Source: F1-60-MAGs149 sp032119475 (GTDB lineage Bacteria > Actinomycetota > Thermoleophilia > Gaiellales > F1-60-MAGs149). From it: a stretch of DNA of 13,657 bases. A program made the translations under genes and the position numbers. The notes under the pieces are model-generated. The model worked only from the letters and a program-made list of their open reading frames with translations, searched no databases and was not told the DNA's origin. Positions 1-6,464 of this stretch are shown here, one piece after another (the stretch's first letter is position 1; every line of letters begins with the position of its first letter). The stretch covers positions 1-13,657 of the forward strand of contig JAUMCA010000115.1 in NCBI GenBank assembly GCA_032119475.1, read 5' to 3'.

Positions 1-1
1 G

Positions 2-253
2 GCGATCAGCGCGGCCGTCGACGCGCACGATCCCGGTGCGACCCTGGTGCCGCAGCTGTCGACCGGCTTCACCGACGCCGCCTTCATCCGGCAGGCCTTC
101 GGCACCGTCGCCTACGGGTTCTGGCCCGTCACCCACACGCCGCTCGACGTCTACGAGGCCGGCATCCACAACCGCGACGAGCGGATCCACCGGGACGATC
201 TCGGCCTCGCCGTGCAGATGCAGATCGACGTCTGCACCCGCCTGCTCGGCTAG
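2..253 (+). CDS. M20-family metallopeptidase, C-terminal fragment
   Basis: This is the last 83 codons of a gene that begins before the window; the reading frame is open from base 2 to a TAG at 251-253. The residues resemble the C-terminal end of M20 zinc peptidases (the succinyl-diaminopimelate desuccinylase, acetylornithine deacetylase and carboxypeptidase G2 group). They include a TGFTDAAFIRQ segment, an aromatic AYGFWPV segment, and an HNRDERI motif whose histidine matches the late metal ligand in this family, followed by the usual amphipathic final helix. M20 enzymes hydrolyse amide bonds in peptides or N-acyl amino acids, and the substrate cannot be told from this piece. The gene converges on the ABC transporter operon and the two stop codons overlap in a CTAG. 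The family call is fairly firm; the subfamily is unknown. Confidence 0.8.
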   Translation, partial: AISAAVDAHDPGATLVPQLSTGFTDAAFIRQAFGTVAYGFWPVTHTPLDVYEAGIHNRDERIHRDDLGLAVQMQIDVCTRLLG

Positions 254-1020
254 CGCGTCTCGGCGGCGCGCAGCCCGAGCAGCGTCCAGGCGCCCATCAC
301 GATGCCGCCGACGATCACCACCAGCCACGCGGCGGCGAGCGGCCCGGGCTCGCCGGCGAGCAGGGCGCGACCCGCCTCGAACAGGAACGTGACGGGGTTC
401 ACCGCCGCGATGTCCGCGATCCAGCCGGTCAGCAGGTCGAGCGGCACGTAGACGGGCGCGAGGAAGAGCAGGACGAAGAACGGCACCTGCATCAGCGGCG
501 TGGCGCTGAGGGACTGGAAGCGCAGCGCGATGCCGAGGGCCCACAGCGAGCCCAGGAGGTTCGACAGCAGGGCGAGCACGAACAGGAGCACGATGTCCAC
601 GGCCGAGCCGACGAGCTGCACCCCCGCGACCAGCCCGACGACGGTGACGAAGGCGATGGTGATCGCGGCGCGGATCATCGCCGCGAACGCGTACCCGGCC
701 GGGATCGCGCTGCGGTGGGGGACCGCGAGCATCAGCCGCCGCGCGAACCCGTTCTCGAAGTCCCGCGCGACGGCGAAGCCCACGAAGATGCCGCCGAACA
801 TCGAGGACTGGAACAGCACGAAGACGTACTGGAACGACGTGTAGCCGGGGGCGTAGTCGAACCCCGGGATGCGCACGAGCTCGGACAGCCCGCCGGCGAA
901 GGCCGCGAAGAACAGGAGCGGGAACAGCAGACTCGGGAAGAGGAGCGCCGGGTTCTTCAGCAGCGCGTTCGTCTGCCGGACGCCGATGCCGACGACCGCG
1001 GTGAGCCAGATGCGCGTCAT
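250..1020 (-). CDS. ABC-2 type exporter permease, second subunit
   Basis: This 256-residue integral membrane protein is the last gene of a three-gene exporter operon. The sequence shows about six hydrophobic segments: an N-terminal one after the KNPALLFPSLLFP stretch, a cluster through the middle, and a last one ending near LLGLRAAETR. Near the C-terminus it has VNPVTFLFEAGRALL, the conserved segment of ABC-2 permeases (DrrB/NodJ type), also seen in its neighbour. Its ATG at 1018-1020 overlaps the upstream permease stop by 4 bp (ATGA), so translational coupling is likely and sets the start. It probably pairs with the upstream permease as a heterodimer driven by the ATPase at 1799-2767. The substrate is unknown; relatives export drugs, lipids or polysaccharides. 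A longer frame continues upstream to 1950 but lies inside the neighbouring genes. Confidence 0.88.
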   Translation of the reverse strand: MTRIWLTAVVGIGVRQTNALLKNPALLFPSLLFPLLFFAAFAGGLSELVRIPGFDYAPGYTSFQYVFVLFQSSMFGGIFVGFAVARDFENGFARRLMLAVPHRSAIPAGYAFAAMIRAAITIAFVTVVGLVAGVQLVGSAVDIVLLFVLALLSNLLGSLWALGIALRFQSLSATPLMQVPFFVLLFLAPVYVPLDLLTGWIADIAAVNPVTFLFEAGRALLAGEPGPLAAAWLVVIVGGIVMGAWTLLGLRAAETR

Positions 1021-1802
1021 GTCCGCTGCAGCCTTCCGCGCAGGGCAGCCGCGGAGGCGGCGATGCCGAGGACTGCGATGGCGCCGGCGATCGCGAAGCC
1101 GACGAGCAGCGTCTGCGCGTCCCAGCCGGTGATGATCAGGCTGCGGACGGCGTCGACGAGGTACGTGATCGGATTCACGGTCGCCGCCCAGCGGAACCAG
1201 TCGACGGGGATCAGCTCCAGGGGCAGGTTGATCGTGCTCAGGAACAGCAGCACGAACAGGATCGGGAACAGGCCCTGCACGACCTCGCCGTTGCCGCTGC
1301 GCAGCGCCGCCGCCACGCCGATGGCGCCGAAGCCGATCGCCATCAGGACGACGAGGGCGTAGATCGCGAGCACTCCGCCCACCCCGGTGGCGATCGTCGC
1401 GCCGCCGATGAAGCCGGCGGCCAGGTAGCACGTGGCCTGGAATACGCCGAGCACGATCGCGCCGCCGAGCTGGCCGAGGATGACGGCGCTGCCACGCATC
1501 GGCGTCAGGGAGAGCCGATTGAGGAAGCCGCTCTCGATGTCCGTCGCGAGGTCGGTGCCCGCGCCGCCGGTCGCGAAGATCGCGCCCTGCATGAACGTCA
1601 CCGCCAGGGCGAAGTCGAAGTACGACACGTCCGGGAAGCCGGGTAGGGATTCGGCGGCGCGCAGGCCCCCGGCCGTCACGAACAGCAGCATGATCGGGAA
1701 GACGATCGCCGGCACGATCGCGGCCGGCTGCCGGAACGTCCGACGCACGGACCGCTCGGCGATGACGGCGACCTGTCGCGTCAGGACCGCGCCGTCGCTC
1801 AT
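1017..1802 (-). CDS. ABC-2 type exporter permease, first subunit (DrrB-like)
   Basis: This 261-residue membrane protein is the middle gene of the exporter operon. It has a short cytoplasmic N-terminus with the RSVRRTFRQPAAIVPAIVFP entry segment typical of DrrB-type permeases, then about six membrane segments. An amphipathic region, TDIESGFLNRLSLTPMRGSA, matches the cytoplasmic coupling segment of the family. VNPITYLVDAVRSL near residues 210-225 is the ABC-2 signature. It differs clearly from the second permease, so the pore is probably heteromeric. Start and stop both overlap the neighbours by 4 bp (ATGA at 1799-1802 and 1017-1020). A GGAGG stretch lies directly against the ATG, closer than a normal Shine-Dalgarno, so reinitiation after the ATPase stop is the likelier mode of translation. 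The exported compound cannot be inferred. Confidence 0.9.
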   Translation of the reverse strand: MSDGAVLTRQVAVIAERSVRRTFRQPAAIVPAIVFPIMLLFVTAGGLRAAESLPGFPDVSYFDFALAVTFMQGAIFATGGAGTDLATDIESGFLNRLSLTPMRGSAVILGQLGGAIVLGVFQATCYLAAGFIGGATIATGVGGVLAIYALVVLMAIGFGAIGVAAALRSGNGEVVQGLFPILFVLLFLSTINLPLELIPVDWFRWAATVNPITYLVDAVRSLIITGWDAQTLLVGFAIAGAIAVLGIAASAAALRGRLQRT

Positions 1803-2767
1803 GCCTCCGCGTCCGCCTCGTCGTCGCCGGAGCCCTCGAGCGAGCGGCCGGTCTTGTCGAGGAACACGTCGTCGAGCGACGGCTCGCGGAGCCGGAGCTG
1901 GTGGACCTGAATGCCCGCCTGGTCGAGAGCGCGCACGACGCCGGCGACATCGCCAGCCCCCTCGTGGAGGCGAATCGCCGCGCTCGTGCCGCGCGTGGCG
2001 ACGGGCTCGCCGAACGGCCGCATCGCGGACTCGAGCGCCGCGAGCTGCGTCTGGTCGTGGGGCTCGATCTCGAGGCTCGACCGGCCGACCTCGGCCTTCA
2101 GCGCGTCGGGCGTTCCCTCGGCGACGATGTGCCCGTGGTCGATGATGCCGACCCGGTTCGCGAGGGCGTCCGCCTCCTCGAGGTACTGGGTCGTCAGGAA
2201 GACGGTCACGCCGTCCTCGCGGCTCAGGCGCGCGACCTCGTCCCAGAGCGCGGATCGGCTCTGCGGGTCAAGGCCCGTCGTCGGCTCATCGAGGAATAGC
2301 ACGCGGGGACGGTGCAGCAGCGCGAGCGCGAGGTCGAGGCGCCGCTTCATGCCGCCCGAGTACCCGCCGACCTTGCGATCGGCTGCCTCCGTCAGGCCGA
2401 CGCGCTCGAGCAGGTCGTCGCTGCGCTGCCGGAGGTCAGCGCCCGACATCCCGTGCAGCGACCCCTGCAGCCGCATGTGCTCGCGCCCGGTGAGGAAGCG
2501 GTCGAGCGCCGCCTCCTGCAGTGCGGCGCCGATCACGGAGCGGACCTGTGCGCCTTGCGTGGCGACGTCGAACCCGGCCACCGTCGCGCTCCCAGCGGTC
2601 GGCGGCAGCAGCGTCGTCAGCATGAGCACCGTCGTCGACTTGCCGGCGCCGTTCGGGCCGAGGAAGCCGTAGATCTCGCCTTCGGCGACGTCGAGGTCGA
2701 TGCCGTCGACCGCCCGCGGGCCCTTCTTGAACTCGCGGACGAGCCCGCGCACCTCGATTGCCGCCAT
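1799..2767 (-). CDS. ABC exporter ATPase, DrrA-like
   Basis: This 322-residue cytoplasmic ATPase powers the two permeases encoded just downstream. It shows Walker A GPNGAGKST (residues 37-45), Q-loop Gln84, signature YSGGMKRR (136-143), Walker B VLFLDE (156-161) and D-loop GLDP (165-168). The switch position reads LTTQYLEEAD, with Gln194 where most ABC ATPases have His; DrrA-type daunorubicin exporters carry the same change. A C-terminal domain of about 90 residues follows and includes LREPSLDDVFL, the motif known in DrrA to contact DrrB. The start at 2765-2767 fits well with a TAGACT hexamer exactly six bases upstream, which implies a leaderless mRNA. The tail after residue 305 is acidic (EGSGDDEADAEA). 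Drug resistance is one possible role, but lipid or metabolite export is equally possible. Confidence 0.92.
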   Translation of the reverse strand: MAAIEVRGLVREFKKGPRAVDGIDLDVAEGEIYGFLGPNGAGKSTTVLMLTTLLPPTAGSATVAGFDVATQGAQVRSVIGAALQEAALDRFLTGREHMRLQGSLHGMSGADLRQRSDDLLERVGLTEAADRKVGGYSGGMKRRLDLALALLHRPRVLFLDEPTTGLDPQSRSALWDEVARLSREDGVTVFLTTQYLEEADALANRVGIIDHGHIVAEGTPDALKAEVGRSSLEIEPHDQTQLAALESAMRPFGEPVATRGTSAAIRLHEGAGDVAGVVRALDQAGIQVHQLRLREPSLDDVFLDKTGRSLEGSGDDEADAEA

Positions 2768-2773
2768 GGGTGC

Positions 2774-2779
2774 AGTCTA
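2774..2779 (-). promoter_or_regulatory. Probable -10 of a leaderless promoter for the ABC operon
   Basis: On the minus strand this reads TAGACT, followed by exactly six bases and then the ATG of the ATPase gene. Transcription would begin at or next to the A of the start codon. There is no Shine-Dalgarno in between. The -35 region is weak (GCGTTG at 2797-2802 with a 17-bp spacer). Repeat copy A (2784-2813) covers the spacer and the -35 position, so a regulator bound there could block this promoter. Confidence 0.5.
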
Positions 2780-2783
2780 GGTT

Positions 2784-2813
2784 GACCACGCGGTCGCAAC
2801 GCCGGATCGTTCC
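2784..2813. repeat. Operator-like repeat, copy A
   Basis: Copy A of an imperfect direct repeat of about 30 bp. It shares GACCACGC, then a GCAAC block, then GATCG-T/C-TCC with copy B at 2838-2868. The copies differ by a few substitutions and one single-base indel. The 54-bp start-to-start distance is close to five helical turns. Copy A sits across the predicted ABC-operon promoter, which suggests a regulator binding site. Confidence 0.45.
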
Positions 2814-2822
2814 ACGCGACGA

Positions 2823-2955
2823 GCGGACATTTCGGGTGACCACGCAGCAGCAACCGCCTGATCGCTCCGCTCTCAGGCTGCTGCGTGGTCGGCGCGGAAG
2901 CGCGCTGACGCCTGCGGCGTGCAGCTCGCACGCTTTCCGGGCCGAGAATGTCCGC
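2823..2955. repeat. Outer inverted repeat enclosing the intergenic palindrome
   Basis: GCGGACATT at 2823-2831 is exactly reverse-complementary to 2947-2955. Pairing continues for four more bases (2832-2835 with 2942-2945) past one unpaired G at 2946. The pair encloses the perfect inner inverted repeat 2838-2851/2877-2890. It also encloses a small hairpin, GCGTGC/GCACGC, near 2918-2934. The whole block occupies most of the 223-bp space between the divergent genes. It could be regulatory DNA or a decayed small palindromic element. Confidence 0.5.
2838..2890. repeat. Perfect 14-bp inverted repeat containing operator-like copy B
   Basis: GACCACGCAGCAGC at 2838-2851 is mirrored exactly by GCTGCTGCGTGGTC at 2877-2890, with a 25-base loop. 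The left arm is also the start of repeat copy B (2838-2868). The GACCACGC octamer therefore occurs three times in this region: forward at 2784 and 2838, inverted at 2883-2890. No T-run follows and the element lies upstream of both flanking genes, so a terminator is unlikely. A dimeric repressor site is the preferred reading. Confidence 0.6.
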
Positions 2956-2977
2956 CTGCGGATCGAGCCGACTCCGA

Positions 2978-2983
2978 TAGGGT
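2978..2983 (+). promoter_or_regulatory. Probable -10 of a leaderless promoter for the 2991 gene
   Basis: TAGGGT is followed by seven bases and then the ATG at 2991. No Shine-Dalgarno is present. This supports both the start choice and a leaderless transcript. No convincing -35 is seen at the expected distance. Confidence 0.4.
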
Positions 2984-2990
2984 GCCGGTT

Positions 2991-3479
2991 ATGACGCTCG
3001 CGTACCTCGCTGTGCTGCAGGCCGCCACCGGGGCCGCGTGGGCGGCGATCGGGCTGCTCAACGTCATCGTCCTGCTGATCGTCGGCGGCGCGCCGGTGTT
3101 CGGGTGGTGGCTCGCGATCGCGGTCGGCGTGGCGATGACGGCCGTCGTGTGCGGACTCAACGTGCTCGCGGTGCGTCGCGCGCTGGGGGAGGCGCTGCCG
3201 GCGGCCGGCGTGCCGATCGCGCCGCCCGGCGTGGCGGTCGGCCGCTGCATCGGCCCCGTCGCCCTGGCGGTCGTCGTGCTCGCCGTGCTCGCGCTCGTGC
3301 CCGACGCCGTTGGCTACCGCGGACTCGCCGCGGTCCTGTTCCTGTGCGTCGGCGTGGGGTACGTCGTGCTGCCCGGATGGGTGCGCCGCTTCGAGGAGCA
3401 GCAGGGCGTCATCGTCGCCCAGCTCGTCAACCGCTGGGGTCTGCGCGGCGAGCTGCGCGTCCTGCGCCTGCCGCGCTAG
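2991..3479 (+). CDS. Small four-helix membrane protein of unknown function
   Basis: I do not recognise this 162-residue protein. It has four hydrophobic segments at about residues 14-34, 39-59, 86-104 and 111-128. An Ala/Pro-rich linker (about 64-84) follows the second, and a basic C-terminal tail (WVRRFEEQQG...LRVLRLPR) should be cytoplasmic. No catalytic motif or typical signal peptide is visible. The frame stays open upstream to an ATG at 2919, but the start at 2991 is preferred: it begins at the first hydrophobic helix, has a TANNNT element seven bases upstream, and avoids running through the inverted repeats. The gene is transcribed divergently from the ABC operon and shares its regulatory region. 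It converges on the glc operon and the two stop codons overlap in a CTAG. GC content and codon use match the neighbours. Confidence 0.75.
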   Translation: MTLAYLAVLQAATGAAWAAIGLLNVIVLLIVGGAPVFGWWLAIAVGVAMTAVVCGLNVLAVRRALGEALPAAGVPIAPPGVAVGRCIGPVALAVVVLAVLALVPDAVGYRGLAAVLFLCVGVGYVVLPGWVRRFEEQQGVIVAQLVNRWGLRGELRVLRLPR

Positions 3480-3907
3480 CCCAGCGCGAGGACGAGCATC
3501 CAGAGGACGAGCACGCCGCGTGCCGTCCAGGCGATCGTGCGGATCCAGTTCGTCCGCACGAGCTGCGTGAGGGCGTCCTCGTCGTAGGCCGCGGTCAGCC
3601 GCTCGTGGGCCGGCACCGAGCGCACGAGGGTGGTGATCCAGCAGACGGCGACGAGCGCGAACCCGAGCCAGGCGGCCCACATCGGCACGCCCGCCGGGAG
3701 CCAGATGAGGATGACGAGCGCCATGGCCGCCTCGACCAGCATCGGCGGGCCGACGACGAAGGTCGTCCGCACGCGGTTGCGCACCTGGTAGTTCGGCAGG
3801 CCCGAGCCGATGTCCTCGAAGAGCGGGTAGTGCGCGATCTGGCACATCCAGACGACGCCGACCATCATCAGCGTGGCGAACGCCTGGACCGTGAGGATCA
3901 GCGTCAT
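3476..3907 (-). CDS. Conserved four-helix membrane protein ending the glc operon
   Basis: This 143-residue membrane protein is encoded last in the glcDEF operon; its ATG overlaps the glcF stop by 4 bp (ATGA). Hydrophobic segments lie at about residues 5-25, 52-71, 76-95 and 124-142. Family-like landmarks are QIAHYPLF (23-30) at the end of helix 1, TTFVVGPPMLVEA (48-60) leading into helix 2, VPAHERL (98-104) after helix 3, and RTNWIRTIAWTARG (118-131) before helix 4. It resembles a widespread but uncharacterised bacterial family that I recall only from its YPLF and NW-R motifs. Its place in the operon suggests a role linked to the dehydrogenase, such as membrane attachment or electron transfer; that is inference. 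His26 and His101 are the only histidines, both near predicted helix ends. Confidence 0.8.
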   Translation of the reverse strand: MTLILTVQAFATLMMVGVVWMCQIAHYPLFEDIGSGLPNYQVRNRVRTTFVVGPPMLVEAAMALVILIWLPAGVPMWAAWLGFALVAVCWITTLVRSVPAHERLTAAYDEDALTQLVRTNWIRTIAWTARGVLVLWMLVLALG

Positions 3908-5316
3908 CGGGGAGCGCCGGCGCTGGCGAGCAGGTCGCGCCGTCGCCGCAGCAGGCTGCCCGCGTCCTCGCCGCGCAGCGCCGCGTCGACGAGTTCGACG
4001 GGGTGGAAGGTCGGGATCGGATCGCCTTCGGCGCCGAGGTTCGCCGAGATCTGGATCAGACAGCCGGGGTTCGCGGCCGCCAGCGCATCCGGGGCGACGC
4101 TGCGCACGTGGTCGGCCTTCCGGCGGCCGAGCTCCGCGGCGGCCTCGGGCTGCACGAGGTTGTAGATGCCCGCCGATCCGCAGCAGATCGCGGCGTCGGG
4201 GATCTCGCGCACGGTCAATCCGGGGATGCGGCGCAGGACCGCACGCGGCTCGTCGCGCACGCCCTGCGCGTGCGCGAGGTGGCAGGCGTCGTGGTACGCG
4301 ACGTCCATCTCGAGCGGCTGCAGGAGCGCCACCGGTGGCTCGAGCTCGGCCAGCACCTCGTGGACGTCGCGGACCTTGGCCGCGAACGCCTCCGCGCGGT
4401 CGTGCCAGTCCGGATCGTCGCGCAGGACGTCGCCGTACTCCTTCAGCGTCGAGCCGCAGCCCGCCGAGTTGACGACGACGACGTCGATGCTCGGATCGTC
4501 GAGGGCCGCGATCAGCGCGCGCGCCCGCCCGGCGGCGGACGCGGCACGCCCGGCGTGGAGCTCGAGCGCGCCGCAGCACGCCTGGTCGCGTGGTGCCACG
4601 ACCTCGCAGCCGAACGCCGTGAGCACGCGCACCGTCGCCGCGTTGACGTCGCCGAACACCGCGCGCTGCACGCAGCCGGTCAGCATGGCGACCTTCAGTC
4701 GCGGCGGACCGGCGGGCAGTGCGTGCGCGGGTGCCTCCTCGGTCAGGCTCGCCCATGTGACGACCGGCGCCAGCGCCTCGATCCGGCGCACGCGGTCCGG
4801 CAGGCGGCCGTAGAGGCGCGACCCGCGCAGCGCGCGCTGCAGCCCCGACGCGCGGTAGGCGACGAGCGGCGCGGAGACCGCGCGCATCCGGCGGTGGTAG
4901 GGGAGCACCCGGAAGATCGCGTTGCGCGTGCGACGGTCGGCCGGTGCGCGCTCGAACCGCTCCTCGACCTGCGCGCGGGTGTGCTCGATCAGGCGGTCGT
5001 ACTGGACCGCCGACGGGCAGGACGTCACGCACGCCATGCAGCCGAGGCACGAGTCCCAGTGGCGCACCGTCGTGGCGTCGAGGCCGATCTCGCCGCGCTC
5101 GGCGAGGTCCATCAGGAGGATACGGCCGCGGGGCGAGTCCATCTCCTCGCCCCACAGCTGGTAGGTCGGGCAGGTCGGCAGGCAGAAGCCGCAGTGGACG
5201 CAGTCGTCCAGCAGCGCGCGCTCGGGCCCCTCGCCGACGGCGAAGGCGGTCGTGGCCGCGTCGCCGAGCGGCTTGCCGGTCGGCCGCGGCGGCACGTGCG
5301 TGACCGGCAGGCTCAT
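3904..5316 (-). CDS. glcF: Glycolate oxidase iron-sulfur subunit GlcF
   Basis: This 470-residue protein is the electron-transfer subunit of a GlcDEF-type complex. Two ferredoxin-like 4Fe-4S motifs are visible: CVHCGFCLPTCP (Cys39, 42, 45, 49) and CLGCMACVTSCP (Cys90, 93, 96, 100). Two CCG-type domains follow, the first with GCVQ and CCGALELHAG, the second with YHDACHLAHAQG and CCGSAGIYN; these bind further clusters in related heterodisulfide reductase and LutA/GlcF proteins. It should accept electrons from the FAD subunits and pass them to the respiratory chain at the membrane. It is somewhat longer than E. coli GlcF (about 407 residues), with the extra length at both ends. Its start overlaps the glcE stop by 4 bp (ATGA), and the 143-residue membrane protein overlaps its end. 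Lactate or other 2-hydroxyacid oxidases share this subunit design. Confidence 0.93.
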   Translation of the reverse strand: MSLPVTHVPPRPTGKPLGDAATTAFAVGEGPERALLDDCVHCGFCLPTCPTYQLWGEEMDSPRGRILLMDLAERGEIGLDATTVRHWDSCLGCMACVTSCPSAVQYDRLIEHTRAQVEERFERAPADRRTRNAIFRVLPYHRRMRAVSAPLVAYRASGLQRALRGSRLYGRLPDRVRRIEALAPVVTWASLTEEAPAHALPAGPPRLKVAMLTGCVQRAVFGDVNAATVRVLTAFGCEVVAPRDQACCGALELHAGRAASAAGRARALIAALDDPSIDVVVVNSAGCGSTLKEYGDVLRDDPDWHDRAEAFAAKVRDVHEVLAELEPPVALLQPLEMDVAYHDACHLAHAQGVRDEPRAVLRRIPGLTVREIPDAAICCGSAGIYNLVQPEAAAELGRRKADHVRSVAPDALAAANPGCLIQISANLGAEGDPIPTFHPVELVDAALRGEDAGSLLRRRRDLLASAGAPR

Positions 5317-6464
5317 GCGAGCGCCCCCGCCGGATCGAGCCGCGTGCGCAGGGCCCCCTCCAGCATCGCGACACCGGGCGCCGGCGCGTGCGCGGCGATC
5401 CGGTGGGCGGCGTCGCCCCGGCGGGGTGCCACGGTGCCGCCGAGCGCCCGCACGGCATCGACGAGGTGCTGCACGCGGTCGGGCTCATCGTCGAGGGCGA
5501 CCTCACCGGCCACGAGCGCGGCCCGCGCGGTCAGGGTCGCACCGCTCGCGGCGACGGCGTCGAGCAGCGCGGGGAGGTCGGACGGCCGCACGCCGACGCC
5601 GAGCACCGCCGTGCCGTCGGGGGACGCCAGCTGCGCGCCGAGGAACGCATCGCCGTCGGCCTCGTCGAGGACGTCGATGGCGGCCAGGCCGCGCAGCACG
5701 TCGACCTGCGCGTCCGCGCCCGCCGCGGTGCTCTCGATCCGCACGGCGACGATCCCCTCCGGCCAGCGGACCTCGACGGCCGTCGGCGTCACGGGCGCGC
5801 GGGCCAGGTCGGCGACGAAGCGCGCAGCGACTGCTCCGTCGGTCGTCCGGAGCACGGCGGTGCGCGTCGCCGAGGGGACCGGATGGAGCTTCACCGACAG
5901 CTCGGTGATGACGGCGAGCGTGCCGGCGGCTCCGATCAGCAGCTTCGCCACGTCGTAGCCGGCGACGTTCTTGACGACGGTGCCGCCGGTGCGCGCGCGG
6001 ACGCCGTCCCCGGTCACGTAGCGCGCGCCGATCACGATGTCGCGCGGCGTCCCGTAGCGGTGGCGGCGTGGACCGGCGGCGCGCGTGGCGGCGATGCCGC
6101 CGAGCGTCGCGTCGGGGCCGCCAACCGGATCGAGCATCAATCGCTGGGTATGTCCGGCCACCCCGGTGACCGCCGCCTGCACGTCGAGGAGGCGGCTGCC
6201 CGCTCGCGCCACCAGGGTCATGTCGCCCGGCTGGTGGTCGACGACGCCGGTCAGCGCGCGCGTCGAGAGGATCGCGTCGCAGCGCCGGTCGGGGCCGCGC
6301 CACGCGGTCTTCGTACCGCCGCCGCGGACGGCGAGCGAGAGGCCGTCGGCGGTCGCGGCGGCGAGCAGGGTCGCCAGCTCGGCGTCGTCGTGAGGCGCGA
6401 TCACCGGCACGCCGTCCTCGTCGGTCAACCGATCGGCGCCGAGCAGACCGGCGAGGTCCGCCAT
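5313..6464 (-). CDS. glcE: Glycolate oxidase FAD-binding subunit GlcE
   Basis: This 383-residue protein is the second FAD-binding subunit of the complex. An N-terminal PCMH-type FAD domain carries RGGGTKTAWRG (residues 47-57) and GGPDATLGGIAATRAAGPRRHRYG (about 115-138). The GlcE hallmark VVKNVAGYD lies at 163-171, followed by KLLIGAAGTLAVITE. GlcE proteins lack the full catalytic C-terminal domain of GlcD, which fits the shorter length here. The ATG (6462-6464) shares one base with the glcD stop (TGATG). A GGGGAG Shine-Dalgarno-like stretch lies eight bases upstream inside glcD, so translation is probably both coupled and independently initiated. The stop overlaps the glcF start by 4 bp. The order glcD-glcE-glcF matches the classical glycolate oxidase operon. 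Confidence 0.92.
   Translation of the reverse strand: MADLAGLLGADRLTDEDGVPVIAPHDDAELATLLAAATADGLSLAVRGGGTKTAWRGPDRRCDAILSTRALTGVVDHQPGDMTLVARAGSRLLDVQAAVTGVAGHTQRLMLDPVGGPDATLGGIAATRAAGPRRHRYGTPRDIVIGARYVTGDGVRARTGGTVVKNVAGYDVAKLLIGAAGTLAVITELSVKLHPVPSATRTAVLRTTDGAVAARFVADLARAPVTPTAVEVRWPEGIVAVRIESTAAGADAQVDVLRGLAAIDVLDEADGDAFLGAQLASPDGTAVLGVGVRPSDLPALLDAVAASGATLTARAALVAGEVALDDEPDRVQHLVDAVRALGGTVAPRRGDAAHRIAAHAPAPGVAMLEGALRTRLDPAGALA

Noticed and set aside
1021..1950. Upstream extension of the second permease frame to 1950 (566 codons)
   Set aside because: The extra part overlaps the first permease and the ATPase gene end in another frame and is Arg-rich with no membrane segments. The ATG at 1020 with the 4-bp overlap is the natural start.
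2838..2890. Intergenic 14-bp inverted repeat as a transcription terminator
   Set aside because: Both flanking genes point away from it, so no gene ends here, and there is no T-run. A regulatory or mobile palindrome is more likely.
2758..2994. 78-codon plus-strand open frame covering the divergent intergenic region
   Set aside because: It consists of inverted repeats and promoter DNA, has no motif, begins inside the ATPase start, and no ribosome binding site precedes it.
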